The notes beneath the pieces were generated by a model, which was given only the letters and a program-made list of their open reading frames with translations, did not search any database and was not told the origin of the DNA. 64,000 bases of DNA, from NCBI GenBank assembly GCA_022385755.1, contig MU278381.1, positions 124,001-188,000 of the forward strand, written 5' to 3'. Positions 24,360 to 36,656 of this stretch are shown here, one piece after another (positions within the stretch are counted from its first letter, which is position 1; each line of letters starts with the position of its first letter). This DNA is from Trametopsis cervina (taxonomy: Eukaryota > Basidiomycota > Agaricomycetes > Polyporales > Irpicaceae). Made by a program: the position numbers and the translations under genes.

Positions 24360-24640
24360 GAATAGGCAGACAGAAAAAGAGGCGTACGCGACGAGTATGA
24401 GAAGAGAGACAAGAGACGAGACGAGACGTGTTGAGACGGGACTGGCGTGAGGGACTTCTGACGTCGGACGGACGGACGCGAGTGGAGAGACGAGGTGGAG
24501 AGACGGGAACGGAAAGAATACAGATGGCGTGACGACGACGACGAGAGACGGGATGGAGAGAGAAACGTGGCGGGCGTGACGACATCGAGAGGAGAGAGAT
24601 AGAGAGAGAGAACTGAGAGAGGAGACAATATACGTGTGGA
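24360..24640. repeat. Purine-rich low-complexity block beyond the Sfp1-like stop codon
   Basis: The + strand is rich in GAGA, GACGA and GAGAC runs, so a minus-strand transcript would carry a pyrimidine-rich 3' untranslated region. It lies 240-520 bp past the stop codon of the Sfp1-like gene. Confidence 0.5.
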
Positions 24641-24878
24641 GTGTTTAACACGCCATTCGGTACTTTTGCGTTGCGCCATGTCGGCGCGGAGGGTGGCTTG
24701 GCTGGCTGGCTGGCTTGCGGGAGGAGAGAGGTGTGGAATGGAATGATTACGATGATATATACGAACCGGGGCCCCTGCACCCAACGGTATTCAACAACCA
24801 AGAGATAAACCATAGTCTAATAATACACAACGCCCACTCGCTTTTCACTCCCTACGCCGCATTCGATAATGTTATGAA

Positions 24879-26966
24879 TCACCGCTGCATCTGCATCATA
24901 TATTGCATTTGCATGGGCACAGCAGATGCCGGTTGTTGGTGTTGTTGTTGTGTGTGCTGCTGCTGCTGCTGCTGTTGCTGCGAGTGCGGGATCACCTGCT
25001 GCGGTTGTAACGAGTACGTAGGCGGGTGCATCGATGCGTTGGGGTACGAGGGGGGAGCGCCGCTGAGCGACGGGTAATTCGACGGCGCGGCGTTGGCGGC
25101 CGCTTGCGCCTGCGAGACAGTGGGCGTGGCGAGGGGTGACGACCGCTGGGAGTTCGCGTTGGAGTTCGCGGGCGTGACGTGCCGCGAGTGCGAGCGCGTG
25201 TGCTGGAGACACTCGTGCTGTCCACTCGCCAGGAGCGCGAGTCCAATCGCGCCATGATCTCCGGAGTGCTGATAGTGATAGCCTGTGCGATCCCAATCAG
25301 AAAATCCGATGTCAGTCATGTGTTCGATCTACTAGCTCTGTGGCGCGAGATGGGAATGGGGTGAAGGGGTAAGTACTCACGCAGGCCGTTCATGTTCTTG
25401 TAGCGTCGCTGGCAGTCGCCGACGCCGCACGCGTACGGGCGGAGTCTGCGCTCGGCCTCTTTCTCGACCTCGCGCAGCTCCGACTCGCTCAGCGGCTCGC
25501 CCTCTTCGCTCTTCTGGCTGCGCTTCGACGCGAGCAGCGCCTGCAGGTGCTCGAGGTCCTTCGGCGGCGCAAAGTTGCACGAGCCGTGCGTCATGTGGTA
25601 CTTGAGTCCATTCGCCTGCTTGTACGATTTATTGCAGTTGGGCTTAGGGCACTTGAACGGCTTCGATAGGAGAAGAGAGGAAGCAGGCCGTGAGAGAGTC
25701 GTGCTCGCACGCGCTGTTTGCGCTGCATTCTGCGAAGACGAGCCTGAGGCAGACGCCTGCTGCGACAGCCCTGAGGCCGAGCCGCCGGCTGGCTGGATGG
25801 GATAGGCGTTTGACACACCAGAGACGGGCGAAGCGACTCGAGACGAGTCAGGGGTTCCAGATGGGGATGTCGCTGCGCTACTGTTCAGGAGCAGAGCAGG
25901 GGGGACACCGCGGGCACCGTACGGGCTACCGAACGAGTCATCGGCAGAGGCTGCGTTGACTGTACCCGGCATAAGCGACGAGTAATCGGAGTACCCAGAG
26001 TAGGCGTTGAATGCCTCCTCTGCCCGAGGGGCAATACCCGATACAGATCCCCGGGTCGGAGGGAACCCGACCGTCAGGGCGGATGCGCCTGTTCGGGACG
26101 GGAGCACGGTCGTTGTCTCGAATGCCGAAATGGGTGCCTGGCGTGAGAGCCCGGACGAGGACGAGGGCATGGAGAGGGATGACTGGAGGTGAGCCGAGGG
26201 GTAAGCGGAAAGTGGCGTAGAGATGGGCGTGTCTGGGGGAGAGGACGATCCGGAGGACGGAGCGCTAGTGTTCTCCATGTCAAGTTCCATGTCGTCTGGG
26301 TCGAAGGAACCTTGATTGTAAGATGCGACGACGGGAGCCTGCATCTCCGAGAAGTAGGAGGCTGATGAACCTTGCGCTGCGTTTGCCGCGGAGGCCACAT
26401 TGCGCAGAGACGCTTGGGGCGCGTAGGGGTCGACGACGACAACATGGCATTCCTCGAAGTGGTCGACGAGCGCATGCATGTCCGTGAGATTCACGCCGCA
26501 GCATTGGTAGTCCCGGCACTGAACATGAGCGTGTGAGCATCTGTGTGTGTATGCGTCCCTGACATGGGACGATGGGGCGTTGGGAACTCACTAGCTCATC
26601 CTGGCGATCAAATACGTTCATTACACCTAGCAGCGATCCACGATCGCTTTCTATCGAGGAGGACATCTTGCTGAATCTAAAGTCATTAGGGCTGTAGGCG
26701 CATATATGAGCTCAGCACATCGGGGCCACAATGAGCGCTGTAACTCACTCGAGAGGTCCTAACAGTTGACCTGGCGATACACCAGGGTAGAAGCGGCTGC
26801 CGAATGAGCCAGTCCGGAAGGAGATGGGGGATCCCATGAAGCGACGGAACGACGCAGGGGTAAATGAACCGTTCTGTCCGGTGAGGGACCCATTGCCCAT
26901 GGGATAGTCGTTGCTCCCAGACGCTGACGGGAGCGCAATGGGTTGTGCAGATGCGGTGACGGCCAT
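24879..26966 (-). CDS. Sfp1-like C2H2 zinc-finger transcription regulator
   Basis: Exons 26966-26749, 26676-26592, 26518-25381 and 25282-24879 give 614 aa. The first finger starts at residue ~102 (CRDYQCCGVNLTDMHALVDH, then a Cys-His end). A ~230-residue Ser/Pro/Thr-rich linker follows, then two fingers, KCPKPNCNKSYKQANGLKYH and ACGVGDCQRRYKNMNGLRYH; the last finger is joined across the intron at 25283-25380. This split arrangement matches Sfp1 of yeasts, which controls ribosomal and growth genes. The C-terminus is Gln-rich, with a CAG run encoding a short polyQ near 24957-24982. The role here is inferred from the family only. Confidence 0.85.
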
Positions 26967-29900
26967 GGTAAGGTCGTCAGACGAGAGGATTGAAGAGGTC
27001 GTTGGACGGTTGTGCTGAGCACGGTTTGGTGCCTACGGGCACTATTAGGCGGGAACTGGGTTTGATGCGCAGAAGGCAGGGGCCAGTTAGGCGAAGCTCA
27101 AGCAAAGAAGCGTTCTAGCGAGCCGGGAGTAGGGACGTCGGCGCTGTGCTGAACGTCGAGGCGAGGAGGGGAGATGAGGAACGAAAGTGAAACTTATGAC
27201 CGGGTAATATACTTTCTCCCTCAGGAGAGAGCTCGTGGCTCCCAATTCGGAATTGCAAGCGGAGTTCCCAGGCTAACTTCTTTTGGGCGAGATCAAATAG
27301 ATTAGACGCGCCTGATGCGAGCGCTGGGATCGGTTGGGTGTGAGCCCGAGGCAGAGGCCTGTGTGTGTGTGGCCACCCATCCATCTCCCCCGGATAGCTG
27401 CGGGTGGAACAACGCGGAAGGACAGGGTGAACAATGCACGAAGCGTCCTCGAACTCTGCTCGAACAGCCCCCGCACGCAATGATTTGCGGTGCGCTGCCT
27501 TCGAACGGGGCGCGCACTGGACCGCCTCTTGGTTGGCCTGCGTCCGACGTGCGTACACGGAACTAGCAGGCAGGACCGCATGCCCTGCAGGTCGTGGCAT
27601 GGCAGACAGGGCACGTCCTCGTCTCGGAAGCCGTGAATCAGTCGAGAATCTCGTCACCATGCAGCGCTGGAACACCCAGTGTGTGAATTCGATTGCCCTG
27701 CTGCGACAAGCGGAAGCAGGGCGGAGTTCGCCCATCGTGAGTAGTAGGGCAAGTCGTGCGTGATATTCAACGCAACAGCAACACATTCTGTAGTCGTCGC
27801 CGGCCCTGCTTGCTGTCGCAGGTAACAGCATCAACTGATGGGAATGGCTGCAATTCTTGGCTGGTGCACCTCCCCCCTTCTCGACATCCGCTACCCGTCC
27901 CACCTTGCCACCACGATCGCCATCGCTCCCCGCCGCGCACACGGGTCGATCGTTCCCGCATATGGTTGATGCGCCTCCATTGATGCGTGGGCGGACTTCC
28001 AAATCCCGGCGGAGTCTCAGCCACAACATCAGCCCACTCAGTGCACTCGTCTGCCCTCGTACAGTACAGTGGCCACGCAAGCATCGACTGCGAGAGGTGA
28101 ATGATGTACCCAAACGCTGTCGTTCACCCGCCATGCGCACATAGGCACCCGCCTATACGCTTTCGCGCGTGCGGGGCCGACGCCCTCGTCGTCGGCCGTA
28201 CGGCACGGCGGACTCTGACCACCGCACGGCATCCTCCGGGATTGGCACTCCGTCAACCTCAGCCGTACAGCCTCCCGTAAGATTCCATCGGGAAGGTGGC
28301 ATTTGATTGCATCGAGCAGTTACAGCACCGTCACCCAGCAGCTGCACGCACCTCCTCCAGCGAGTGTCTGTTACCTCTCGCATCTGATCAGGTTCGCGTC
28401 CAACCCTCACGCATGCGCGGGTCCCCGTCCCCTCGTTCGCATACCCACCCGCATAGACTGATACTTGGCTGGTAGGCAGCCAGCGGTACTGCATGCTCCC
28501 GGGCAGACCCGATACCTACACCAGGCGCGGGTCTCTGGCGAGTGTATACGCTCGGGGAGGGTACAAACGAACCGCATATGACTCGTGCAACTGTCACCGC
28601 ATGAACTTCAGCTCCAACTGTGTTCGACACTGCGCATAGAAACGCATGAGCCGGTCTGATTTTCCAACGAGTCTGACGTGTCGCGAGCTCGACGGGCTGC
28701 GAACTAAGCTAATCATATACCGTACTTGACTCTGGCGGTACCGGTGCTCGCAGCTTTCCTGAATCGCCACTCGAATTAAGCCATATGACGATGCGCTCGT
28801 GCTTACCTGTCCCCCCAATGCAATACCATGCCAAATTCCTCTCAAACAATCGTGCGATGCCACGCCTCCTGGTCCGTCAAATCCAGGTACAGGCACCCAC
28901 AGCTCAGGTGCGTCTGCCTCCGCGGATAGACGAGCCAACGAAAGCGCAGCGTCAGCCCAAACACATCACAAGCGCGGAGAGGCCACACCCAAGACACGAA
29001 TGAATCCCAACACCGTGCATTCCGCACCCGCGGATGCATCCCTCGCAGGCACATGCGATCTCCGAATGAACCTCGCCCAGCACAAGTACACACAGGCCCG
29101 TCTTAACAGCGACGATGCTTCCGCTGCAGCAAGTTGGAACCGAGCCGAGCGTGCTAGCGGCATATCTGGGCACGAACATCGATAATCCCGCCCCCGTGAC
29201 CAGCATCGACACATCGACAAGAGCACCGAGACGCTCTTTGTTTGGCTGCTGCGATCGGCACGCAGCGCGGCGGACGCCGTCGAGGTGCTGTAGAAAATCC
29301 AGATCAGAGTGCAATGTACACAGACATGTATACGACGCCTTCGCTAGGCCCCGACTTGCCCTGTATTGTATTCGAATATTAATCACGAGCACCCAATCCG
29401 AATTCCAGTGCCTCGTGTGCGTGTATGTACCGTCCGGAGGAAGCATCCGAACGTATAGCACTGCTTAAGCACTAGTCGACCATACAGCTTCCCTTAAGCA
29501 GTCTAGCAGGTGTGGCTTTCGTGAATCTGGTCGTGAGCCCGGCGACGGCCGGTGCTTGTCGAGACGTTCTGGAGAGTTTAGGTCACCGGGGTGCATTGCA
29601 TCTCCTAGTACACAAATACGCCCTCAGCCCTTGTTGCGTTGTGAGCCACATTTCCAGGTTAACGTACGAGATGGAAATCAGGCGAAAGATGGGACACTGC
29701 CTACGGTCGCGTGCATCGAATGCACAACACAGGTCACGCCGTCATGAGCTACGTGCATACACGGGATCGAGACAATTACTTTAGCACTGTAGCCCCCTCG
29801 AGATTTTCGTGCCAATCGCTCGTGCGGCATTGACATTGCTCTCACGATCCCAGAGGGCTGCCCTGGCCAACGCACTAAATCTGCATCTGCGCACCGTCGA

Positions 29901-30194
29901 TCGCATCGCATCGCCGCCACCACCGCTCCTTAGCCCGCAACGATCCAAGCACACAGAGCTCGGAAGGCTGGCCCGGACGCTAGTGCGAGCGAGCTGCTAA
30001 GTGCCGCGTCGTTTCGTGAAACGAGAATGTCGTCAGTATGCCGTCGCGATCACATCACGCGCATCCGACGCATCAGCGACGGCGGTATCGATCTGCTGGG
30101 CAGCGACGGTTTCGTGTGTGAGGGATACGATGATCGTTGTCGGCTCGCGCTCTGCACGCCGGCGGCGCGTGAAGCTGCGGGTGCTGTACTGTAT

Positions 30195-30209
30195 GGGTGG
30201 GTGGGTGGG
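30195..30209 (+). other. G-quadruplex motif
   Basis: Four GGG runs separated by single T bases, the arrangement of very stable parallel quadruplexes. It is in non-coding DNA with no nearby gene start. Confidence 0.6.
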
Positions 30210-30553
30210 TTGCATTGGAATTTGGGAGCTCAAACGAGGAGGACACACCCATCGGAACGCTCGTCGAGTCGTCGGTCGCTCGACGCCTGGTATACATTTG
30301 AGCCCGGGACGAAATGCAACAACCCCGTACCCTGATTGAGATGGGAACGTACATACGAACGGTGATGAGGGCTCGTGTGATATTTGGAATCACACCCAAC
30401 CCACACCATTTTGATCAGAACGAGCCCCTGGCCAATGCGCACGGGGCCGTGACGGACGGGTGCGATGGCCTGATATTTCTGCTGGAACGACCTGGTAGAA
30501 GTCCGGGGGCATGCAGACGGGCCTCTCCCAGCCGTTCGGTGATGTTGGGGAAT

Positions 30554-31963
30554 TCAGTGCAGAGCGCGCGCCGCGGAGAGTTGGTTAGCTCGCTGATGCC
30601 CCATCCGACAGTGAATGACGAGGGTCAATGTGTGCTCGTGCTCGAAAGATGTCGAGGGCACCGTTCCCGCGACGACAGACGGGGAAGCCGCAAGTACGTA
30701 TGATTTCGCGAGTCTAAACGCCTCGTAGGAAGCATTGGTGTGGCCGTGAAACCCAAGGTACATCCGAGGAACTCGGAGTGTGCTGTCTGCGAAGGTTTGA
30801 ACAACGTTGCGTGAGTTGGATGCCAACACTGCCAGAACAGAAGCTCGCAGGGGGCACCACGCTCACCTGCTCTCTGACGTCTGGCCTTGTGCTGTTTGCT
30901 CAGCAATCTTCGGGGGGTGTCGTCCCCACGGGCAGCGCAGCACCTAGAAGGAAGATGCACACCGCACCATGGCGACTGCGCTCTCACGAAGGGGCGTGAG
31001 TGGACAGATGTGGTCGTCTGCTGTATGGATTTGCCAAGGTTTCGTTCATACTCGCTGCCCAACACGCTCCGGAGACAGACGGACGACGGTGCCGCACAGG
31101 GGATCTTGGCGGGGATATCTGGTGTTGCAATGTGCATTCTGCCATAACTCACCTTCCCATCGAGAAGTAGGATGTTAGCGACGGTGACGTTGTGTGCGGG
31201 CGAGAAGTAGGGCACGGAGCGAGATATTCTGCTGAACGTATAGGCCTGAACGGCTTTCGTCAGCGTCGCGCTGCGCTCCTCCGCATGGTGCGCCGCGGAA
31301 ATGAACTTCAACCACAAAACGGGGACCAGCCGTCGGACGCGCGAGTGTGTCTACCTGCACAACTTCGTCCATGCACACCGTCAAATTCAATTTGTCGTCG
31401 TGTGCTCGGTGTGCTCATATTTCACCCACCGGCTGTCGGAGAGCCCAGCATAGGATGAACGTATCCGCGCGGAGGCATCGCCATTCGCTCACCCATCCGC
31501 CCAATGCCAGTGCCTCCTCAGCCGCGTGTCCCCGAGACGCCAATGCATGCCCCGACCGTGGCCCTTCCGTAGCCCTCTATGGCACATCCCCAACAAGCCT
31601 GCATTCGCATACCCACGAGGATGTCCCGGAGCTCTCGCAGCGCGGATGCTGAGCTGAGATGATCGCAGTGGGACGCGGGACACCCAAATGGGGATCGGCC
31701 GGCTGCCACGTCCCGGCGCGTCCTGGTGCGGTCACTGCTTTGCAAGCTGCGACGGCACAGGAGAGAAACTTGGAACCGTTCATACATACCGTACACGTGT
31801 CGTCGACGGTTGCAAAGTCGAGTGCAGTGACGAGAGCGTTAGAGACAACGAGGCCGATGCGGCGAGTGCCCTGCACGCCGCCGGGAATCATTCGCTGGCC
31901 CGGTGAATACAGCTCCTTTGTCAGTGCGTTGGAAAGTGGCCTCAGCTGATGCGCTACCATCAA
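30554..31963 (-). pseudogene. Possible decayed or unrecognised multi-exon gene
   Basis: Several minus-strand stretches read like protein and are bounded by plausible splice sites. One covers about 31949-31800 (around SPGQRMIPGGVQGTRRIGLV) ending at a gtatgt donor. A second covers about 31320-31150 (around RSVPYFSPAHNVTVANILLL) ending at gtgagt. A third is near 30770-30700 (RVPRMYLGFHGHTNASYEAF). I could not join them into one open frame, and neighbouring frames look shifted. I do not recognise the family. Either a gene broken by indels, a real gene with exons I misplaced, or chance. Confidence 0.22.
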
Positions 31964-32199
31964 TTGTGCTGCTCGTACGAACCTGGTTTATGAGATAAGC
32001 AGACCCTCAGAGTGAGAGTCCGCCGTGCTATCTTCGACGTTGCTGACGCGTTATCGCTGCAGATCTCCGTATCGAGCTGTCCAGGGCTGTGGTGTGTCAA
32101 CGGCTGGCCATTGATACCAATCGTGGACGGCGAGATTGGTGAGCTGTGACGCTGCGGCTTACGTCTTGTAGATAAATGTCGGTGATCCTAGATTCGAGG

Positions 32200-32815
32200 C
32201 TGGACCGTAAATCCTGGGTAAGCTTAAGCATGCCACTGCTGATGTGATATGTCGTTGTACTGAGCAAAGTTGCCATACAGGGAAATTACTGTGGTTACTC
32301 TCGAGCTGGAAGTGTAACAATTTCCAGAGGGACGAAAGCAAGTGTTTTGCAGTAGCTCCCACGTGCAGGAAACAAGCAACGTCGTATTTCCAGGGATCTG
32401 GCAGGACCCTAGGTAAGTCATGCCAATCATCAGGTACAGTGTTGTTGAATAATCCGTGGACTGAGCAGATGCATGCTCAACACTCCAATTCGACAGCAGG
32501 CCGAAAATATCGCACAGGAGCTCGTACTGGCAACTCCTCATCTGAGATATCCTGGGCAGCTAGGAGCTGGGATTCCACAAATCCGCATTGACAACGACAA
32601 GTTTATCTCACGTGCGCAGACAACTGATTTTGACGTAGAACCCTCACTGCTCCCGCCCACCGATCGCAAGCTCGCTTCCTCGACGTTGATTGAAGGCGCG
32701 GGCGTAGTGCGACCGCGGCAGTGACAGCGCGACCCGGACCTTCAGCTTGACACGGAGCCTCGTCGCATGGCTGGCTAGCCGCGCCGCGTTGAAGCCAGGA
32801 GAAGAAAACCAGCAT
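32200..32815. repeat. Tandem duplication, copy A (~620 bp)
   Basis: Aligns with 32816-33430 at a constant offset of about 620-622 bp. Matching blocks include ggaaatt at 32281/32903, cgttgaatgatccgtgga-type sequence near 32445/33050, and a near-identical 29-bp block at 32687/33307. The copies are clearly homologous but diverged throughout. Confidence 0.75.
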
Positions 32816-33430
32816 GTGGATACGTTGCATGCAGGGCCGTATATCTCGGGCACGGCGCTAGGGAAGTGATTGGTTGTCCTGCTGAGCGAGTTTTCTGTAC
32901 GGGGAAATTGCTGCTCTCGAGTTGGAAGTGTAACAGTTTCCAGAGAGACGAACACAAACCCTTTGCGACGCAACACGAAGCAACGGCGTGTTTCTCGGAG
33001 CTTTGGCGGGGCCCTAGCTAAGTGAGGCCACTCTCCAATTATCGTCTCGTTGAATGATCCGTGGACCAGTCAGATGTATACGTGCTGCAATCCGACAGGA
33101 GCCTGAATTTGCCACACTTAGCGCGTACAGTTATCAACCTCCATGTTTCGTCGCAAATATGCTGGACAGGTGCGGGATTAAGAGTCCACAGCTCCGCACT
33201 GACAGGGACATGTTTATTTACGTGCACAGCAAACCGACGTCGAACCCTCATTGCTCCCGCTCACCGATCCCAAACGCACGAGCCTGGCAGCTATGCAGAT
33301 CAAGGTTGATTGAAGGCGCGGGCGTAGTGCGACCACGACAGTGACAGCACGACTCGGTCCAGGTCAACTCGTGTGGCTGGTTGACCGACCGCTTCTCAGC
33401 TATGCGAAGAACGAAGCGCGTCGTATCCGT
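32816..33430. repeat. Tandem duplication, copy B (~620 bp)
   Basis: Second, directly adjacent copy of the unit at 32200-32815. Just after the conserved block, a short reading frame (about 33355-33420, around GPGQLVWLVDRPLLSY) weakly recalls the integrase C-terminus of LTR retrotransposons, so the unit may derive from a mobile element. This is a resemblance only. Confidence 0.75.
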
Positions 33431-35640
33431 TGAGTCTTGGAAGCTTTACCGACGGTTCAAGATCACGGTATGATTTTATTTCTGGGTTGATACTGAGGAA
33501 ATTTCGGCACGTTTCTAAGTGTGCTTGAAGGTGAAATGCGTACGCTAAAGTGTAAGATATCTTGCGGTGGTATTGACCCCTTCCATCGACACGGTAATCT
33601 GACTGCCAGCTATCTAATGGCGGGGAGTCTACGATATGGTACCGCGGCGCACATAATAACTAGAATGTGATACAAGTTTCAGGTTTTTAGTGATCGAACC
33701 AAGGATGGAGTGAACCTGATGTTAAATATATTATTATTCCCATCTCGAAGCTGCTGCGTGAAGCCAGAAGTCATTCACAATATACGCAGCATGGCTTGGA
33801 GTAGTGTATGCGGACCTTCTGGCTGATCATTCGATCCCAGCGCGCTCGGAATTGAGCAGGCTCGGAGGGTGGCCGCCGATAAAATCAAACGGAATCCCAA
33901 GCATCCTCGTCAAGTTGGATCGCCTGCATCATGCAAGATCGCAGGAAACTATCTCCAACAAATAATTATCCACGTTCGCTCGTCCGAAACATACCTTCCG
34001 GTCCTACCCATCTGGCGCACCGATGGCACAGGAAGCGCGGCCCTGTGGGCCGGGCCAAAGGGCGATGGAGACTTATTGGGGTGGAATGCGTGGGAGAACA
34101 CCTTCTGATTTTGTGTCTGAGAGAACGTCGGCTGGAGCACTAAAACATACCGTAGGTGCGGTGGGGCAGCCAGAACGCCAACGGCGAGGAGAGTGATCTC
34201 CCATCCATTTTCGAGATGAATATTGGTTCCGGACCCGGAACGGCATCCTCGCTGCATGCATTGGAGAAAACACCACTGGAGCACATTGATCGATCCATGA
34301 AGGTGCAAATCCTGCGTGCACTGTGTCAACGATGCGGACATGACGATGACCGACATGATCACTACTTACGGTCTTGGAGCGTCTCGGGCGATCCATATTT
34401 TCAGATGAAATGACGGATGCATATCGACCTAACTGGCGTACGATGCCGATTCGGCCGAGGAGCACGGACGACGGTATGTCGTCGACATTGGAATCTGGAT
34501 CCACGGTTTGTTACTTCCGACATACGGCGCGCGACAGAAATAAGTTGTCGCGGTTGCGGTTGTGGAACTTGAGCTGGAAGCGATGGTCGAATTAGCGGAT
34601 AGGCGCCACTCGCCGATGTGGCCAGGTGCTGATAATTACCGTACTAGCTTGGCTCGTCAGCCTCGTAAAACTAGCACGAGAAGAGAGTTTGCTCACGAGT
34701 AGAAAGGACCGCTAATTACACTGCTAAGAGGATCGCCGCATAGCGTTACTAAAGAGCCATTATATGGAGGAGATGGCCAGGTTCATCAAAATCAAAGTAG
34801 TCCATGCTGTTTCCATGTTTCTTGTGTGGTACCAGTCCACCCGGAACTTCAATGAGACTGATATTAAACATATCGTGAAACATGCTGCTTCCCGTGCAAA
34901 GTCAAGATAAGCCATAGTGGACGGCAATGCTTGTTAGCGCAGGCGTAGACGGTATCTCATATCTCGTCTTACCACATTCTGACTTACAATCCAACCCCGG
35001 CCACGGTGACCTTGAGCATGCCAAGCGTCGCACGGTGCATACTCATTGACATCGCACCAACCTAGCGGTTTCGAATTTGACAAGAACAGGTGCTCCTCGG
35101 TGACGTTCGCAGCGTAGTGGCAACATCGGTACCAATGTTCTGACGTCCAGACGCTAACCGACTCAGGGTAGCGTCTACAAAGCCAGAATTCCATGGATGT
35201 CAAAACGCTTCCATTTCCATCACCAACAGACGTCTCTCCAGGGTCAAGATGAACGCCGTGTAGGCGGCAGACTGCCACATACCGTGGAGTTACCTCGGTA
35301 GCGCTGTGTTTACCGCCAGCTGGGATTCGGGACCCGTGCAGAGTTGGTCTCACGAAGTTCCATGCGTAAATCGAAGGCAAGAAGCTATAGCTACTACCTT
35401 TCCTCATCTGGTGACGGGTTCGCACAGGCCACTGAAATTCAAATTGAAAAGGGAGGGGAGCAGCGTCAATAATCATATTCTACTATCGTTACAGAGTAGC
35501 ATCGTACATGGCGAAACTCACTAAAGTCCAATTCATGTCTAGGACAGCGGGAGCACGCGGAGCTAGAGAAACAGTCAACCACACTAGTCAGACGTCGTGC
35601 CTGCCACTAACGCTGCTAACACCCACTCGACATCTAATCC
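33431..35640. other. Gene-free region downstream of TAF11
   Basis: No gene supported. The first 300 bp are A+T-richer than the surroundings. A 180-codon minus-strand frame at 34934-35476 is the longest and has no recognisable motif. Confidence 0.45.
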
Positions 35641-36656
35641 TCATCGTACGAACAACCGCTTGCCTTTAAGTGGTCTGGCTGCCCCGACTCGTCCCGTTTC
35701 CTCCTGATATCTCCTGTAGGCCTCGCGTAGATGGTCAGGAGACAGCGGGCCTGTCTCTCCTCTTTGTGCTTGTGCAGCACGTGCTGCAGGTGCACAGTTC
35801 ATCACGTACCCATGTAAACAACCAGTTCACGCACCTTTCTCGACGACTTCACCGACGAATACTTTGGCAAAACCGGCAACAATCTGTGCTACAGGTTGCG
35901 ATACTTGCTGGCCTAGCGTTTGTTGAATGACCTGAAGGGGAAGTAAGTCGCCTGCCATAAGAAGATTACTAATAGACACGTACTTTCCGCACAGCTTGTT
36001 TTGGTAGGGCATGCCGCCTGTATGCCTCGAAGCGATCATACTGTGCGGGCGTGAAGTTGTCCATAAGGACTCTGTATGTCATAGTTGAGCTTCAAAACAG
36101 GATAAGATAGCAAGCCGACGAACTTGAGATTATCCTTCGACTGACTTTGCCATGAAAGCTGCGCGGAATAGTCGTCGTCAGCCATGGCTGGTAAGAGTTC
36201 ATCTTCGCCCTCGCCCTCTTCCTCTGCACCGGGCGGCGCCATGGGCGCGGCGGATGCCCTAGCAGACATAGGCTGGTCGGTAGCGGCCGTCTGAGGTGTC
36301 ACAACAATGCCAGGAAGACTAATGACGCCTCCTGTTTCTGACTGTAACTGCGTATCATCTCCGAGTGCCGCTGAAGCTGCTCGACTTTGGGGTCGAGAGG
36401 CCGTACTTGGACCAGCTACTGGCGTAGCAGTAGACTGTACAGTACTCCACTGGACGGGTGTCGGCTGGCTCGTTGTCGGGGATGCACTTTGTTGGTGGCG
36501 GAGAGTGTCTGCTGAGTTCGGACCTGCGTTCTTCGGTTTGCGGCCTCGTTTAGCACCTGTTCCTCGTGTCGGGGTTGCAGCACCACCTCTCGCAGGATAT
36601 GGCGAGGCAATAAAGGAACGTTCGGGTGCAGGATATGTCGCGAACGGAGAGCTCAT
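35641..36656 (-). CDS. TAF11: TFIID subunit TAF11
   Basis: A nuclear general transcription factor subunit that pairs with TAF13 through a histone fold. Exons 36656-36124, 36071-35984, 35931-35835 and 35783-35641 give 286 aa. The N-terminal ~170 residues are low-complexity, rich in Ser, Ala and Pro with a basic KRGRKPK patch and an acidic stretch. The histone fold follows: FTPAQYDRFEAYRRHALPKQ, then AVRKVIQQTLGQQVSQPVAQ and IVAGFAKVFVGEVVEKAR, all strongly typical of TAF11. A short tail ending RLFVR completes it. The start is 176 bp from the divergent zinc-finger gene. Confidence 0.94.

Larger units (their letters stand above)
19620..24878. other. Gene-free region between the transporter and the Sfp1-like gene
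   Basis: About 5.3 kb in which I can support no gene. Open frames are many and overlap on both strands, as expected for G+C-rich non-coding DNA, and none resembles a known family. It holds a 29-bp hairpin (20110-20170), a diverged short repeat pair (20556-20622 and 22177-22242), a CGTT-type microsatellite near 23335, and a purine-rich block at 24360-24640 next to the Sfp1-like 3' end. Confidence 0.5.
26967..32199. other. Gene-poor region upstream of the Sfp1-like gene
   Basis: About 5.2 kb without a gene I can support. A long 5' untranslated region of the Sfp1-like gene may occupy part. A 341-codon minus-strand frame at 27115-28140 looks compositional. Possible decayed exons lie at 30.55-31.96 kb and a G-quadruplex motif at 30195-30209; both are listed separately. 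Confidence 0.45.

Noticed and set aside
24163..24813. 216-codon minus-strand frame past the Sfp1-like stop codon
   Set aside because: It is Ser/Arg low-complexity translation of the GA-rich block and overlaps another open frame.
27115..28140. 341-codon minus-strand frame upstream of the Sfp1-like gene
   Set aside because: No family resemblance, opposite strand also open, likely compositional or leader sequence.
34934..35476. 180-codon minus-strand frame
   Set aside because: It starts with ATG and is Trp/Cys-containing, but I found no motif, repeat or splice context. Left as unsupported.
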